Shown here: one piece after another, positions 25,291-39,019 of the stretch
Layout: the number at the start of each line of letters is the position of its first letter
Numbering within the stretch: the first letter of the stretch is position 1
Source: Apteryx mantelli
Taxonomy: Eukaryota > Chordata > Aves > Apterygiformes > Apterygidae
Direction of reading: 5' to 3'
Assembly: GCF_036417845.1 (NCBI RefSeq)
Contig: NC_089979.1
Coordinates: forward strand, 123,165,415-123,229,414
Length of the DNA stretch: 64,000 nucleotides
Notes under the pieces: generated by a model
What the model saw: only the letters and a program-made list of their open reading frames with translations
Databases searched by the model: none
What the model was told of the DNA's origin: nothing
Program-made: the position numbers and the translations under genes

Positions 25291-26450
25291 CCAGACCTTC
25301 CCTCTGGCTTCCTAGTGCCTTCTCCACCTCTTGGCGTGAGGGACCACCATCACTCTAAAAAAATCGGCTTGCAAGTACTTCCCAAGCTCGTGCCACTGAC
25401 CCTCCTGGGGCCTCACCGCAGGCTGTTTGCCAGCAAGTTTGAGTATCTCTGGCCAGCAAGAGTCCCCAGCGAACCAACGCACCCCCAGCCCACAGCAGAG
25501 CAGGGTCTGGCCCTGCAGAAGTGGGCCCAGCCTGGGGCCAAGCCTCTGCAGCGCTCGCCCCTGTCATCGCCCAGCCCGGAGAAGCACGAAGGAAATGGCC
25601 GTGTGATGAAGTAACCAGCCACTGGGTGCCACTCTTGTCCTACCTAAACCCAGCTGACCCCGAAGGAGCTGCTGAGAAGGAAAAAAACCCAAAAGCAGGT
25701 TTTGGGGACTGCCATGCTAGGCAGCCCCTCTCTGCCGGGCAGAGGCTGCCCTGCGTCCCCGCTGCCTTTTCGGCAAGCCAGGCCGGGGACCTCACTCTCA
25801 CACAAACACGTCCCCCTGGGCGTTGCCAAAACTGAGAACCACGCGGCAGCGAAGAGCGTGCCAGAAAGCAGCTGCGCAGCTGAGCGGCATTGGCGTGACG
25901 GACAGACAGACGGGAGCTCCTTCCTGGCTTTCCAGGCTTCGAGGACTGCGCGAGTGAACATGCTGGAGGTTCCTGCATTAAGAGTTAACCCCGATGTAAT
26001 TTTCTCTGTGGGTCTGCGAACGCTTTGCCTCCACATGGTCAATTCTCCCCATGGAGCCGGGGAAACAGCTAAACGAGGGGACATGATTTTGGCCACACAG
26101 CTCCCCAGGGCACTCATCCGCCACATGGCACATGGTGCCAAAGCAGGGCCGCGGGGCGACGTTTCCCTTACAGAGAGATTTGTACATGCGGTTACTGTCC
26201 AAAGGGACCAGCGCATGGTATGGACTGTGGGAGGAGGCAAATATCAGCCGAGGCGACTTCTGCTGGTCCACCCTTTTCGCTGGCATCTGGTGGGACTGGG
26301 GGTCAGTTACGAACCCTTGAATGCCTTAGCGACATATCTACAAAATGGTGTAAAAACAGCCCTTCACCACATTAGGATACACGGATTAGCATTTGCGGAG
26401 CAAGTAGATATTCACATTTGACTTCCAGCTGTGCAGAGATTCAGCTGCTC
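25291..26450. other. GC-rich stretch with long but featureless open frames
   Basis: About 1.1 kb of raised GC content with moderate CpG density. The + frame stays open from 25702 to 26421, but its first codon is TTG and not ATG. The opposite strand is also open over about 600 bp. Neither translation shows a domain, signal peptide, membrane segment or compositional periodicity. Coding on both strands is implausible, so I treat this as composition-driven and non-coding, with a small residual chance of a spliced or lineage-specific exon. Confidence 0.45.
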
Positions 26451-29400
26451 CACGGCAGACGCTGCCAGCACCCATGAGAGCACCATCAGCTTCACACCTC
26501 GTACTTTCTGCGTGCAGGAGGAACAATTTGCACATCTGTCCATCTTCTGCCTTTTACAAACATCTGAGCACCCTGCAGTCACTGACCTTCACCACCACCA
26601 CGGGGTACATGTTACCTCAACCCTTCAGCCATGGGAAGGGAGACTTGGAGAAAGTACATGACTCTGCCCAGGGATCTGTTGCAGTGGTCCAGGTTTTCAC
26701 ATCTTTTCACCATCAAAAATGTAGGCTATGACACTGGGAAATGCTGATCAGGAGTCACAGTCAAACCATGTGCCTAAGGCCTGCCAGAATTATGCACAAG
26801 GCAAAGCTGAAAGCCCTTAGCCCAAGCTCTGTTTATAGCATTTAGGTGCTTTACTTCCACTGATTGCAATAGGAGTTGGATACTCAAGTATCTTTGTGGA
26901 TCTAAGTATTAGATTATATTTTAAAAAGGGAGAAGAGAAGGTGAAGGCAACTAATGCAGGTTTTGAAACTTTTAATTTGGCAGCATCATTTTATAGCATA
27001 CTTTCATAAACTCAGTTCACTTTGTTCCTCTGGTAACTGTAGCTATTGCATTTTTTCATGTTTTTATTGGATGGAATGAACTTTAAAATGTAAAACACTG
27101 AATTGCATAGCATCAGAATAACAACATCTTTCCATATTACTGTGGTTGTTTATTTTTAAGCTGACAAACAACAGACTTTGGCAACTATTAGCAAACACAG
27201 GATAGTGGCAGGAGCATTTGGGCAATGTATTAGCTCATCTCTATTTAAAAATACATAATTGGGACTTCAGTATTAGAATCCACTGAAATATGGGAAAGGA
27301 ATTCACACTACAAGTGTCAAGCAGAGTTTCACGTGTTAGTCATTGGTGACGTTCAGCTATACATGTAGAAGTTTCAGATTATATAGTACATTTACACTGA
27401 GAGTTTCCAGAGAAAAGAATGAACAAGACATGGGCCTGACTAAGTAAACACAGGCTTCAAATTTACCAGCTACTGAAAAATTCATTAGGTATCTACCTAC
27501 CTACCTGTTTGACCTCAGGCCCATTAATGCCAGAGCGAAAGCCCCACTAAGCACCTCTCCATGCAGACTTCAGAGGCAGCATTTCTTCTTGTGCTACACG
27601 GATTCCCCCCGCAAAGGGAGCCCCATCCCACGTGTGCACAGCAGCAATGTCCCTGCAGCCAGCACTCACCAGCACGGGCCCTGTGCTCCTTTCCTTGAAG
27701 ACATCGCCTGGCACTATGCATTTGATCTGGATCAGGTGTGGGTGTATAGTCACAATGGTTGAAATTAGCCTGAACTGGCACAGAGTTAGCGTCACAGACA
27801 CAAATCCAGCATGGAGCCTACCTGTGCAAAATTAACCTCTTTTAAAGCTTTTGAAGAAAAATGATCCGCCAGATTGAGTTTGTGGGAGATCAGAACTTTG
27901 CAGCAAGTGGCTGCAATGTTTTGGACTCAGTTTGAGAAGCTGGAAAGCTGGATTTAGCATATAGTTCAAATATAGACCCCAAGGGGGAGTTTTGCCATTT
28001 ATTGCCCTGGGACTATAAATCAGACCATGGACTACCCCCAAACTGCTCATTCTTGTATGGTCATCATGAACCTGAAACAGGTTTATGTGCTTTAATACTG
28101 AGCAGCTAGTACTTAGCCAGGCAGGCTGAAGAGCATTTATTATCCAAAATCCAGGAACTATCTGTATCGATTTTAGTTGTATTCAAAACATATAATTAGG
28201 CTTTCTATTGATTTTTGGTAATTAGAATCTTCCCAAATATCTCTGAGCATTTGTAATTTTGTAACTTTGTAAATTTTCACCAAATAGTTTAGACAAATTA
28301 TTTTCAGCAGATGGCTTGTTATGAATAGCTTGTGAATTTTTCACTTTGACATCTGTACTGTGTTTATTGGGTGCTTTAATCAGTTCTTGGGCTGAATGAC
28401 TGAAATGTTTGCAAGGGGGAAAAAATGAAAGCAGGATCCTAAATAAGAAACAGTGCATTTCAGGGACAAACACATTAAGCTGACTGTATTCACAAACACT
28501 TTCAGAGACTCCCAGTGATCATTGACTATTTTATGGATGCTGGATGCCACGATGAATGTACATCTGGAAATCAAATTCATGTTGCTTATCCAAAAATGCA
28601 ATTGTGAACCTCTTTTCATTATTTAGCAGCCATGTTATGTAGTCAGGACTCATTAGCAGAATTTTTGTTTCAAAGAGTCTTATTTTAACCACATGCTCAA
28701 TCGTTACTGTCTCGAAGCTGATGTGAAGGTATTGTTAAGCAGAGCTGCATGTCAAAAAGAGCCACTTCTATCTCCTTGCTTTGTCTTTCTCAAAGTAACA
28801 TTGGAAGATAAGGTTATATACTCATTCTTTGATCAGTAATCTCCTTTTCTTGAATGGTGACCACAAAGGATAAGTATGCATTGAACAAAAGTTCGAATGA
28901 TCAGCACATGATTACAGTTTCAAGGAATGGGAAAATTAAAACAGAAAGCTAAAAACCCCAAAACAGGGTGGAGGCTGGAAAGGGGCAGGTAAAGGGCCAG
29001 GATAAAAAACTTCAAACATCTTCAACAGAGCAAAAACATAAAGCAAACATATGCATTTGCTGATGAGAACTAGCATATTCTTGCTTTAGCTGCATCCTCT
29101 CCTACCTAAAAATAGTTTAATAAGAAAATCATAGTAATAGGTAGCAAATTGTTGGGATGGGGATGGTCTTTGTGATAAGTTTATATGGCGCCTGGCACGA
29201 AGGGGTCCTTAGCCCTTCCATCAGGCAAAGAGTAAATAAACGCAGAGCTGGACAGAGCAGCAGGAGGCTTTCTCAAAACGCGCCTTGCTCGCACCATGCC
29301 AGAGCCCACCACCTCAGTCACTGCCGAGCCACCAGGGTGTCTGTGAGCCATGGCTGGCCTCGGCTTCCTTGAAAGGCTTGGGATTTCCTATGCTACGTTG

Positions 29401-29500
29401 CCATCCCAGTGGTAAATAATAACCCCCTGAATAATTCATAACCAGTCAGTAATATCTTAAATAATTTAACAAACAATTTGTCGTCTTCCCTGGTGAGAGG
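26451..29500. other. AT-rich intergenic DNA
   Basis: AT-rich unique sequence with no gene or repeat recognised apart from a short CTAC tetranucleotide run at about 27492-27506. The homeodomain-like TAATTA/ATTTA content is no higher than AT richness would give. Confidence 0.5.
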
Positions 29501-29509
29501 AGATGCTGG

Positions 29510-29850
29510 CTCAAGCACGGTTGAGAGCAGTTTCGTGTCTAACCTCCCCTCCCCGAAGCGTGCCACCGTCAGCCATCTCCTCCCGTAAACACCCAGGACG
29601 GTGGGTCCCTCTCCCGCGCGCTGAGCGGTGACCTCCACCACGAGGCCCCGGCTGCCCAGCTCGCTAACACCGCTTTCCTCCGATCTGGCCTCCTTGCAGA
29701 GCAGCGCGGGTCCCTCCGTCCTGGGGAGCCCGTCTCGCTGTCCAAGCTGCGGCACTAAAAGACAGCGGCAGCCTCGGGCAGCCAGTGAGTCCAAGGGCCG
29801 CTCCTGCCCCGCAGCCCACGCAGCAAGTCTCAACAGGACGGATGTTATCG
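29510..29850. promoter_or_regulatory. Small CpG-rich patch
   Basis: About 340 bp with many CpGs (for example CTCCCGCGCGCTGAGCGGTG near 29611) in an otherwise AT-rich region. It is shorter and weaker than the island at 19240. No core promoter element or good donor was seen. It may be a minor CpG island or an enhancer, or simply the remains of a GC-rich insertion. Confidence 0.35.
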
Positions 29851-32800
29851 GCTAAAGGCACAGAGAAGTCCTGGGAGCAATGCTTACTTCAGAGACCTGT
29901 GTCAGAAGATAAAACCTCTGAGAGACCAAACACAGTTGAGTCAAAAGCAGCGGTTGTACTTGGTTGGACTCTGGGATGATCTGGAACGTAATCCTGGCAC
30001 CACGTACCCACCAACAGCACCCCAGCCAAGTCAGCCACGCCAAGCCCACCAGGTGCTTAAAACCACACGAGTACTTAAGATTGTAATTGAGCAAAGCACT
30101 TAAGGAACACAAGGGCTGTCATGTTAGGCATAAGGAATATGTAATAAGTTATAGAGAAGCACTGATTTTATTATTATTACAATTTAAAATACGATCGTGC
30201 TCTTATCTGCAAGTTGTTCCATCCTGCTAAGTGATACAGTCCCCTGCGCTCAGGCTTTTTCAGGAGAAGATGTTGCACTGGCTTCAGCAAAGTTATACTG
30301 GCAGAACACATGCTTCCCCACAGCATTGCTGCTCCCCAAAAGGCCCTTCAGCTAAGACATTTGTCACGTATAAACACATATTGTAATTTAAGAAGTGAAT
30401 GTTGAACTGCGCACTGGGGTTGTGGCACGGGCACGCGCTGCTCCGACCACAGCCGATGCCCACGGAGAAGAAGCCGGATGGCGCTGCCAGCCGCCCAGCT
30501 ACCAAACACGTTGCAGATGCCCCCAGGGTAGCTGAGAGCCTGGGGCTGGTGCCGGTGCACAGTCAGTTACCCCCACCGTGACGTCCAGGCTGCAGTCTGG
30601 GGTAAGAGTCCTGAGGACACCCTGGGTGCCAGGCCTGACCCCCACGGGAAACAGCTGGAGATGGTAGGCAGCCAGGCTGCTTCAGCCTGGAGCTTTCTTT
30701 GAAGCAAAGGACTGGGACTTTGTCCTGTAACGTTGTATTTTCTGTTAACGGGTGACACTTAAATTCACAACAGCGAGTATATTTGCCAGTGCGGGCTCCG
30801 TCTGCCATTTGCCAACGGAAAGGGAGAGCTTCTTCAGGAGTTTCCGAGTGATCTCATAAATGTATGCTCTTGCTCACACATCTGCTCCCCCACAAACACA
30901 AATGTAATGCTAATTAACTTCACAGAAGTGCTCTTGTAGCCCTCGGTTCCTGCTGTCTCTCTCCAGTCTTGCTGATGTTTCTTCTTTGATAGATTTTACT
31001 GTGCTCAGGAGAATCCCAGCACTGCAGACACTGCAAAATGGCAAGGCTGTCCCAAGACTCGGGCCTGTTTTATAATTACAACAGTTTTTGACTTCCTTGT
31101 TAAGTGGCCCTTCCCCCTCCCTGCAGGTTTTTTCCCTCAATAGTCTCAGAGCCTTTTTCCAAAAGATACAAGTTCACACACCCGGTTGATGTCAGGAAAA
31201 CTGTCAGTTATTGCATGGGCAGAACTCAGCCTTCTGGGAGACGCAATACATTATTCATCATCTTCCGAAGATCATCCAAAGGTCAGGCTATTTTGGCCTC
31301 AAGGTGGATAAGGTATGTATTCAGCCTTACGTACCAGCTACAGTTTCTATACCCAAAAGCCTGAGGTATTACGCAATGCGCTTTTATCAGAAGCCCATAA
31401 AGCAGAGATGGCTTCATAGCTTTGCAGATTGCTGTCGTTGGGATCAGATAATTATTTATGGTTTTTCGGAGACACCCTCAGCCTATCAGGTCAGCAGAGA
31501 ATCAGCACTTCAGGCTTTGCTAAAAGGGAATGCTCTTCGGTTTAGCTACTGAGAAGCTACTGTTGCTAGTTTTTCACCCACCATTTGGATCTGCACAGTG
31601 AGAAAACAGAAGTTCAATAAAACTTCATATAAAAAGACAAATAGGTGAATTCAATTCAGAGCAGCTTCATGCCAGGGTCATCACAGCAAGGTACCTAAAG
31701 GCAGTCGGGGCAAGGCAGATATTGCCTGAACTCTCGGCTACTAGGTACTAGGTCAGGACCAGGTATTTTAATTTTCCTGAGATGCCCAGTTTCCTGGAGG
31801 TGATCAGTGTCCTGGGACTTCTGTTTCGACAGTCACATAGTTAATCATCCCCCAGCCATGCTTTTGACCAATATTCAAAGTATCTTTGGAAGGTATTTAA
31901 TATTCCAGGAAGTTTAAAACATTTCCATCTTAAAAACAAAATGTAATTCCCCGGGTAGATGGAAGCTTTTAGGGTGCTGTGTCAAGTAATATCAAGTCTT
32001 GATACAAAACCAGTTCAAAAAATTAAGGTTTGCCATATCTGTGATTTAACAAGACAATGACTGGAAGGAGATTGGTTCCAGTACATCTATTACCAAGTAA
32101 TAGAAGTAATAGAAGTAGAAACATTATTTGTATCCAGGAAATACAAAACACTCCCTGGTATCTCCATAAATACCACACTATTCTCCATCTGCTCTGTCAC
32201 CACCTTTGTTTTTAGTGACAAAGGTAGCCATGCTAGAAAAGCTTAGATTAGACTAGATTCTCATCCAAAATTGTCTCTCTCACTCACTCTGCAACATATG
32301 TGCAAGAAAAAAAGAATATCCAGTACAATAGAAACTGAAACACGTCAGGCTGCTAACTCTAGCAATGGTGTAGGATAACAAGTCTTTTCCTTCTGCTTGA
32401 GGAGCATCCGTAAGTAGTTGGTCTAGTTAGTCTCAAATGTGGGTGTTTGAAAAATAGATTATAACACCATGGATTGATCTTGGAGAGTTCCCTGCAAAGT
32501 TCTGCAATTTTAATTGCAGTCATTAATTCTCCCTGTCCTGTGTTGTCCCCTATAAGCAGTATTTGGAGCCTGCCGGGTTGTCGTTTTCTGAGCTGCACGA
32601 CATTAGTTGTGATGCTGTGAGTGGCGGCTTGTCCAGTAGTAGCTATCACATTGCACAGGGATATTCACTTGCTCCTTTTTTTTTTTATTTGAAGGCTGCT
32701 TTATACACACATCAACTTCAACTAGGTTTGTGTTTGATCTGCTGATCGATACCTGACTTGAGGTGTGCCATTAGCATCTTTCCAGGTACTACCCTGTTTG

Positions 32801-33470
32801 GATTTGGCTGGTGAGACATAAAACCATGATATTGTTTCTGTTCTCTGCTTGAATAAGTGAAAAGCACACCCGGACCTGTCGGAAAATGCAATACATAGGC
32901 ACTCACACCACTGCTGGTGAAGGACGTCAGTGTCTCCCAAATCCTGACTTAGAAACATGCTGAATAGTGTGTAATTACGCTGGGGACGGTTCTGCTGCCC
33001 CCAGCATCAGATGCATGCAGCAAGAGCAGGCTGGGTGCTGCAGGACACCCCAGTGACGAATTACCTGGTGCCATCTTGACTTGCTGTGTGAGCACTCACA
33101 GTCCGTATAAACCGAGATGTTTTCACTCCACAGCAGCAGCTGCAACTATCATCTGAGAGAAAGGCAGACTTCACCTGAACAGGCAAGAACTGTAACACAG
33201 TTGCTTTGTATTTAAAAGACATCTCATTTCCTGGATTGTGTATGGGGACGTGGTGCCATCTTTCTGAGCTGTGATGTGCTCTGGCACACAGCTTCCTGCC
33301 AGCTGGCACCTGAGGAGTGACCTGCTGACAACAGACTTGGAAAAGGCTCATCCACTGCCTTCTTGCTGGCCATGCCTGCTCTCAGGGTGCCCAGCTCACT
33401 GAGCCCAGTGCCACAGGCTAGGGGAGAGAGGCACTCCCCACCCTGGAGGAGGGTCAAGCTAGGGACCACA
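29851..33470. other. Intergenic DNA, no gene recognised
   Basis: Unique sequence. The stretch at about 31200-31560 is open in one + frame for more than 340 bp and contains the C/EBP-type palindrome ATTACGCAAT at 31368-31377, with an AGATAATTATTTATGG block nearby. Its translation matches nothing I know. A short period-9 repeat (AAGTAATAG) lies at about 32095-32118. Confidence 0.45.
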
Positions 33471-33474
33471 TGGC

Positions 33475-34070
33475 ATAGCTGGACATACACCAATCCATGG
33501 GACCAGATGGGATGAGGAGGAGACCTCATGGAGTTCAACAGGGACACAGGCAAAGTCCTGCATCCTGCCTGGCATAGCTCCTTGCAACAGCAGGGGACCA
33601 ATTAACTAGGCAGCAGCTATGCAAAAAAGGACCTGGGGTCATGCTGAGCAACCAGCTGAACGTGAGTCAGCTGGGACGAAGGCTAACTCCATGCTGGTTT
33701 GGATTAGCAAGAGCATAGCAAGCAGGTCGAGTACTGTGGACACACCTGGAGTACTCTGTCCAGTGCTGGGCTCCCAGGACAAGGAAGATAGGGACAGACT
33801 GGAGCAAGTCCAGCAGAGGATCACTAAGATGGTTAGAGGACTGGAGCATGATGTATGAAGAGAGGCTAAGGGAACTGGGTTTATTTAGCCTGGAGAAGAT
33901 TGGAAGGCCAATAGGCAGCAGCCACAAGTTGCAGGAAGGGAAATCCTACGTGGACCTAAGGAAAAAATTCTTCGCTGTGAGAGGGGGGGGTCAGGCATGG
34001 GAACAGGGACACGGAGAGGCTGGGGAACCTCCATTCATGGATATTTTCAAAACTCTCCTGGTAGCCTTTG
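33475..34070 (+). mobile_element. CR1 LINE fragment with internal deletion
   Basis: A CR1 ORF2 C-terminal region in + orientation. Around 33619-33858 it encodes QQRITKMVRGLEH. The next segment, 33848 onward, is in another frame and encodes YEERLRELGLFSLEK, then jumps to GSSHKLQEGKSYVDLRKKFF, ending near MDIFKTLL. The block that should lie between these (the DLINVYKYL-like segment, visible in the copy at the left edge) is missing, so there is an internal deletion as well as a frameshift. An upstream CR1 piece around 33490-33520 (CCAATCCATGGGACCAGATG) joins directly to later sequence, a second rearrangement. The element stops before its 3' UTR. It is inactive. Confidence 0.9.
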
Positions 34071-37020
34071 CCCTGTCTGTTATAAATGCAACAGCCATTC
34101 CTCCAGGGGCTACAGGAGATAAACACTTTCACCTGGCTCATTCTTAAATGCCAAACAGAAGCCAGAGCAACAAAAAGTACCATTTACCGAGTGAAGACCT
34201 GAACACCCGTTAGGAACAGAGCAGCTGTGACCTGCCTGAGAGCAGCATAAGGCCAGGAAAGCCAATGCCTGGGGATGAGGCAGCACGTGCTCTCATCACC
34301 TTGGTATGGGCTTTATGAAACGGTTGAGAAAGCTGCTAGTGGCCACAGCCAAGTTGGAATTTGGCCTTGAGTGAAGTCAATAAGAAGGAAAAAAAACTAA
34401 CAGTGCTGCCCAGTTTAGTCCCTCAAATTGTCTGAGCCAATCTGCCAAACAGGAGAGAGTTTGCCTGACTCCAAGGACCCCAACTCTCTCCTGCTCTCCT
34501 GGCTCCCTGGTCCCACCGTCTCCTTCGTGCGAGCACTCATCAGGCCCTGCTGACAGCTGCTGGGGTGTCTGGCAATGAGCAGCAAAGGGCAGGAGCTGGA
34601 GCTGGAGGAAGGAGTGGGACTTGCCCCTTTCTGAAATGCTGAGCTGTTAGATTGGCTCAGCCACCTCCTGTCACCTCCTGCCAAAACACAATCCCCAGAC
34701 AGCTGTTTTTTCTCCATCTACCTGAGGCCAAGGAGAAATAGATCCTACATAATGTAGCCTGGCATACAGACTGGCTAGGGGAGATTACTGACTAACCATT
34801 TATTTTTACCTGAAAGAAGCTAGCAGCATGTGCAGGTCAAATTGTCTCTGCTTTTTGCACCATAGCCTAGAAGGCTGCTTTCCTACCACTAGAAAAAACC
34901 TGCAGCAAATCAATCCTTCAGAAGTTCCCTGGTCCGATATCCAAATCACTTACCTTTGATTATTTCTAGTTCCACCACATAGTCTGTCATGTCTCAAGGC
35001 TGTGGGACAAAAGCCAGGAGTCCTACAGTGCAACTGCTCACTTAATTCCTTGGGTGTCTTCCCTGCTGATACATAGCAGAGATTGGCAACTAATCTATAT
35101 ATAGCCGAGCCCCGCAGGCTAGACACAATGGCTGCATTCAGCGTGCATGCATGATGATGTCAGCAGCCGCTCTTTAATTGCATCATGGGAAGTGCGGGGA
35201 GAAAAGAATTGCAGGAGAAAGCAAGGGGGCCCCTCGCCCCTCCACTTTACATAATTTCCTTCACCGCCAGATGGGAAGGCATGGGAATGCCGTCCCCGCA
35301 TCTCGGCAGCTCCCTCCCCTCAGCCTGGCACAGCCACATCTGTTTCCCCGATTTCCTACGCCTCTGATCTTCTTCACCTGCCCACACCCCACCATCTTGG
35401 GAGAGCTTCCTGCGATGCAGCTCCCGCCATTGGATTTGGCTTCCTGAGGCTCGCTCCCTCCTTCCTTATTTTTACTCGACTGGTTTGCAGCCGCATCCAA
35501 AGGGTGGTAGCTCTGAAACCCTGAGGAAGGGTAGGGTTTGCGCTGCCGAGCCCCGCACCACCCCCATAGATGCTTTTATTTAAAAAAATGCGCATCTGTA
35601 CTGCGAAGCAGCAGTTCACAAAAGGGGCTGTCAGGCTCGGCGCACTGCCGCAGCTCTGGGGCTAGCAAGCAGGAGACGCACAAACTTCTCTTCCCAGTAG
35701 CCATCCATCATAGTGAATGTATGTGTTTTTCATTTGAAAGGAGAGACGACGCTCTGCTTTAGTAAGATATTCAGTGGCGCAGGGTTCCCCTGCTTGAGAC
35801 CTACAATGTCAGGCAAATCTGGGCATCTGGGGCCGACAGTTTTAAAATTTCCCTGACTCATTGCCTTCCCTTTAAAGTTCTCGCTCTTGCAAACAGCATC
35901 CATGGTATCCTCCATTTTAAGAGAGCTTCCCTTTGTCTTGTTCCCCAGCCTGTTTATAGCTCCTGTGGCAGAGGTGTATTGGAAAGGATTGATACCAACA
36001 GGCGCATGGCACTTCTGCGCGCAGAAGCGAGGCGTGCTGCAAAGGGACATTTAATAGCTTCCAAGAAACGTGAGGTTCCTTGAGGCACATTTTCTGGGAG
36101 GAGGCTCTAACCCAGGGGGATGCAGCCGTGTGTTTTCCCAGCGGTGCGTGAGAGGGGCTTTGTGTTGTGACATGAGTAATTGGCTGCCTTTGTAAGTGCA
36201 CTTTTACAAAGGGCTGCATGGGTGCTGCCGGGGTCCCACGTAGGAGAGATGACAGCCCCCACGTAGCGCCAGGGACCTCCGGCCGCTCCCACTGCCGGGG
36301 GAAGCTGCCCAAGCAAGAGCTTCTCGGCTCCCTCACGGAGCAGCGAGGAGGGGAAAGGCCCCTTCATGGGTCACGGCATGCTCCCAGAGACCTCGCAGAG
36401 GAGCCGGGATCTGAGACTCTGACCTCTCGCATCTCTGGCAAGCGCACAAATGCCTCATCCTGTAACCTGAGTCTGGAGCAACTCCATGGCACAAGGTAGC
36501 AAAAGCTTCCTCTGAGTCCGTCTTACAGCTTTGCCTACAGGAAAGGCAATTATAACTATAATAAATACTCAAGTGAACCAGAAGCTTCAGTTCTCGCCCT
36601 GCATGCCTGCTTGTTTGTTTGTTCACTCTCATAAAGGAGCATATTACCACTGCATGTACCGTCACTGCCGGCATTTGTTTCAATGTATAAAACCCTGCAC
36701 ATTTCAGGTCCAGATTAGTTCAAAGTGTTTCCTCCTGAGGCCATTGCAGAAATACCATTGGTTTTCTCTCTCAGCACTGAAGTCACACCTCTGGAACCAA
36801 CCTGCCTTGGTCAGAGCAGCCGCGGTAGACAGTAGCACCTGAATGCAGGTCAGGATTAGTGCTACACTCACTCACACGTGACACAAAATCATCTGAAGGC
36901 ACGTCCCACTGTCTCCAGGCTGCGGTTTGCCAACGCTCATGGAGTAATGTTGCACAGCTCTGGGAGAGAAGCAGTCTGACTTGGTCCACAGGGCAGTCAC
37001 AAGGAGGCATGAGGGGCTGG

Positions 37021-37050
37021 GCAGCGCATGAACGCAGCGCATGAACGCAG
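37021..37050. repeat. Short tandem duplication, period 13
   Basis: GCAGCGCATGAAC twice in perfect tandem, followed by a partial third unit (GCAG). Confidence 0.9.
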
Positions 37051-39007
37051 CCTTAAGATATAGATGATGTCTCCTCACAAACAGCTGAAGGGCTTGAAGA
37101 TATTAGTGTCCCTCTGGACAGACTATACAAGCGCCTCATCCTTTCCCGCCCAAGGTCAGCCATTGCCGTGCCGCAGCGCATTAGGGGACACTCACACGTC
37201 CCATTTTAGGGGCTGAACTGGGGGTTGGTAATGAATAGCTGAGGGTGCCAGGGCTTCCAGCTCCTGCAGCCAGATCTGGAGGGGAACAGCTGCCCGCTCC
37301 CTGAGTTTACACAGCTGTGGGGAAGCGTTAGCAGCTGACAAGTTATTCTCCCTTAAGCGTTAGCATATACCACCTCTAGCAGTTAAAAGCACTCCCCCAA
37401 CTGAGTAAAAGGATCTTGCGGATGTGAACAAGAATGAAGGTAAGGATGACTTTTGAGTTACAGCTGAGTTAACAGTGTGGAGAGGATAAATGCTAACTGA
37501 GGTATAAGAGGAGCAGCAATGTCATGAAACAGGAGACTAATAACAAAACATTTGCAATTATTAGCCCATAATGCTGGCACCTGCTTTCCACCTCCAGCTG
37601 CTCAGAGCTTGCATTTCTTGACCTGTGGAGCATGTTTACAAGACATACTTACTCTGCCAAGCCTTTTCCTGAAGGGAGAAGTGATCTAATGGGACATTTC
37701 TTTGAAGGTGAGTCTGAGAGCCTTTAACACTTCTCCAGCATCAGTTTTTACATGTTTTATGAAGTCCAACATCCAGTCAGTGAAGTCACTTCCCTGTGTC
37801 CCAAAACCTGGATTTAGACCATGCTTAAGGGTAGGCATCAGGTTTGAGAGCTGTGACAGGGTTAGGGAAGAGTCAGGGTGAGAAGAAAAGACATTTGCAT
37901 CTTCTGGCCTTGAGCCTATCCTGGAAGGCAATAGTTGCACTCTCATCAGAGAGTAAAGCCAACACAGGTACTTAGTCTAATGGGAGATTTGATTGAACAG
38001 ATGATGAATGCAGAAGAGATTTGAGAAGTCTGGAAGAGGAAACTGAAGTTTTAGAGCTATTGAGGAGTAAAGGTGTTAAAAGTCCTTGTTATGCGAAATA
38101 ACACTAAATGGTTAGAACGGGACAATTTTCAGCCAGTATTTCTGAAAGGAATAAGAATGAGTCATGATGCATGGAAAAAAAAAATATCACTTAGTTACCT
38201 CTCAGGTGTATACCAAGTGGTAGGAGAGCTAGAAGGAGACTAAAGCACAAGAGGTGCCCTGGGAGACTCTATAGTTATAGACAAAAAACCTTTACGCATC
38301 CAAAATCCAAAACACATCAGAAAAAAAAAAAAAAAGCCACCTTTGCACATCCAAAAATGACACCTCTGCATCAACAGCCTGTAGAGCTCTGTGCAGCTGG
38401 GAAAGAGGGTAGGGTTTTGCTTCTCTCTGGGAATGAAGAGTGGAAGACCAATCCCTAAACCTGTCTCTGGCCTTAAAAACAATTTCAGCTGTTAGAGTGC
38501 AAGACCCCTGCTTCCCAAAGCCAGCCCTCTAGGGGTATAAGGCTACAAAGTTACATACACACCAACAAGCTCTACAGATTTTGCTGTACATGTGTATAGG
38601 GGGAGGCTACCTCTGTTCCCCTCTGGATCCCATCACATCCTAACAAGCACATCTTTAAACTCAAGGTGACCCTGCTGTAGGGGAGATGGATGGGTGGAGG
38701 AGGCAGTGTCAAGAGCTTGAATTAATATGCTGTGCAAGCTAGTTCCTGATGATTTATACCATAGGGACAACACTTACTGCTTCTTTGCTCCCTAGCCCTC
38801 CACCCTGCTCCAGATCCAACATACCATATAGGAGCAACAGAAAGCTCAGCAACACATGCAGAAAGTTTAACTTACTACTGTACTTACTAATGGATCCAAT
38901 GACAGATATATGGTTGAGCGAAAGTCAGTATGCAAGAGCAGGCATGGCAAATTTGGAATCTGAGGCAAATTTAGAAGTTTGTGCTTGCAAGAGGAAAAAT
39001 GAGAAAA

Positions 39008-39019
39008 GGGGGGGGGGGG
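39008..39019. repeat. Poly-G tract, 12 bases
   Basis: An uninterrupted run of 12 G, an isolated homopolymer with no associated element. Confidence 0.95.

Noticed and set aside
25644..26421. A 239-residue + frame and a 198-residue minus frame
   Set aside because: The + frame begins at TTG, both strands are open, and no domain or recognisable sequence is present. Not accepted as a gene without expression evidence.
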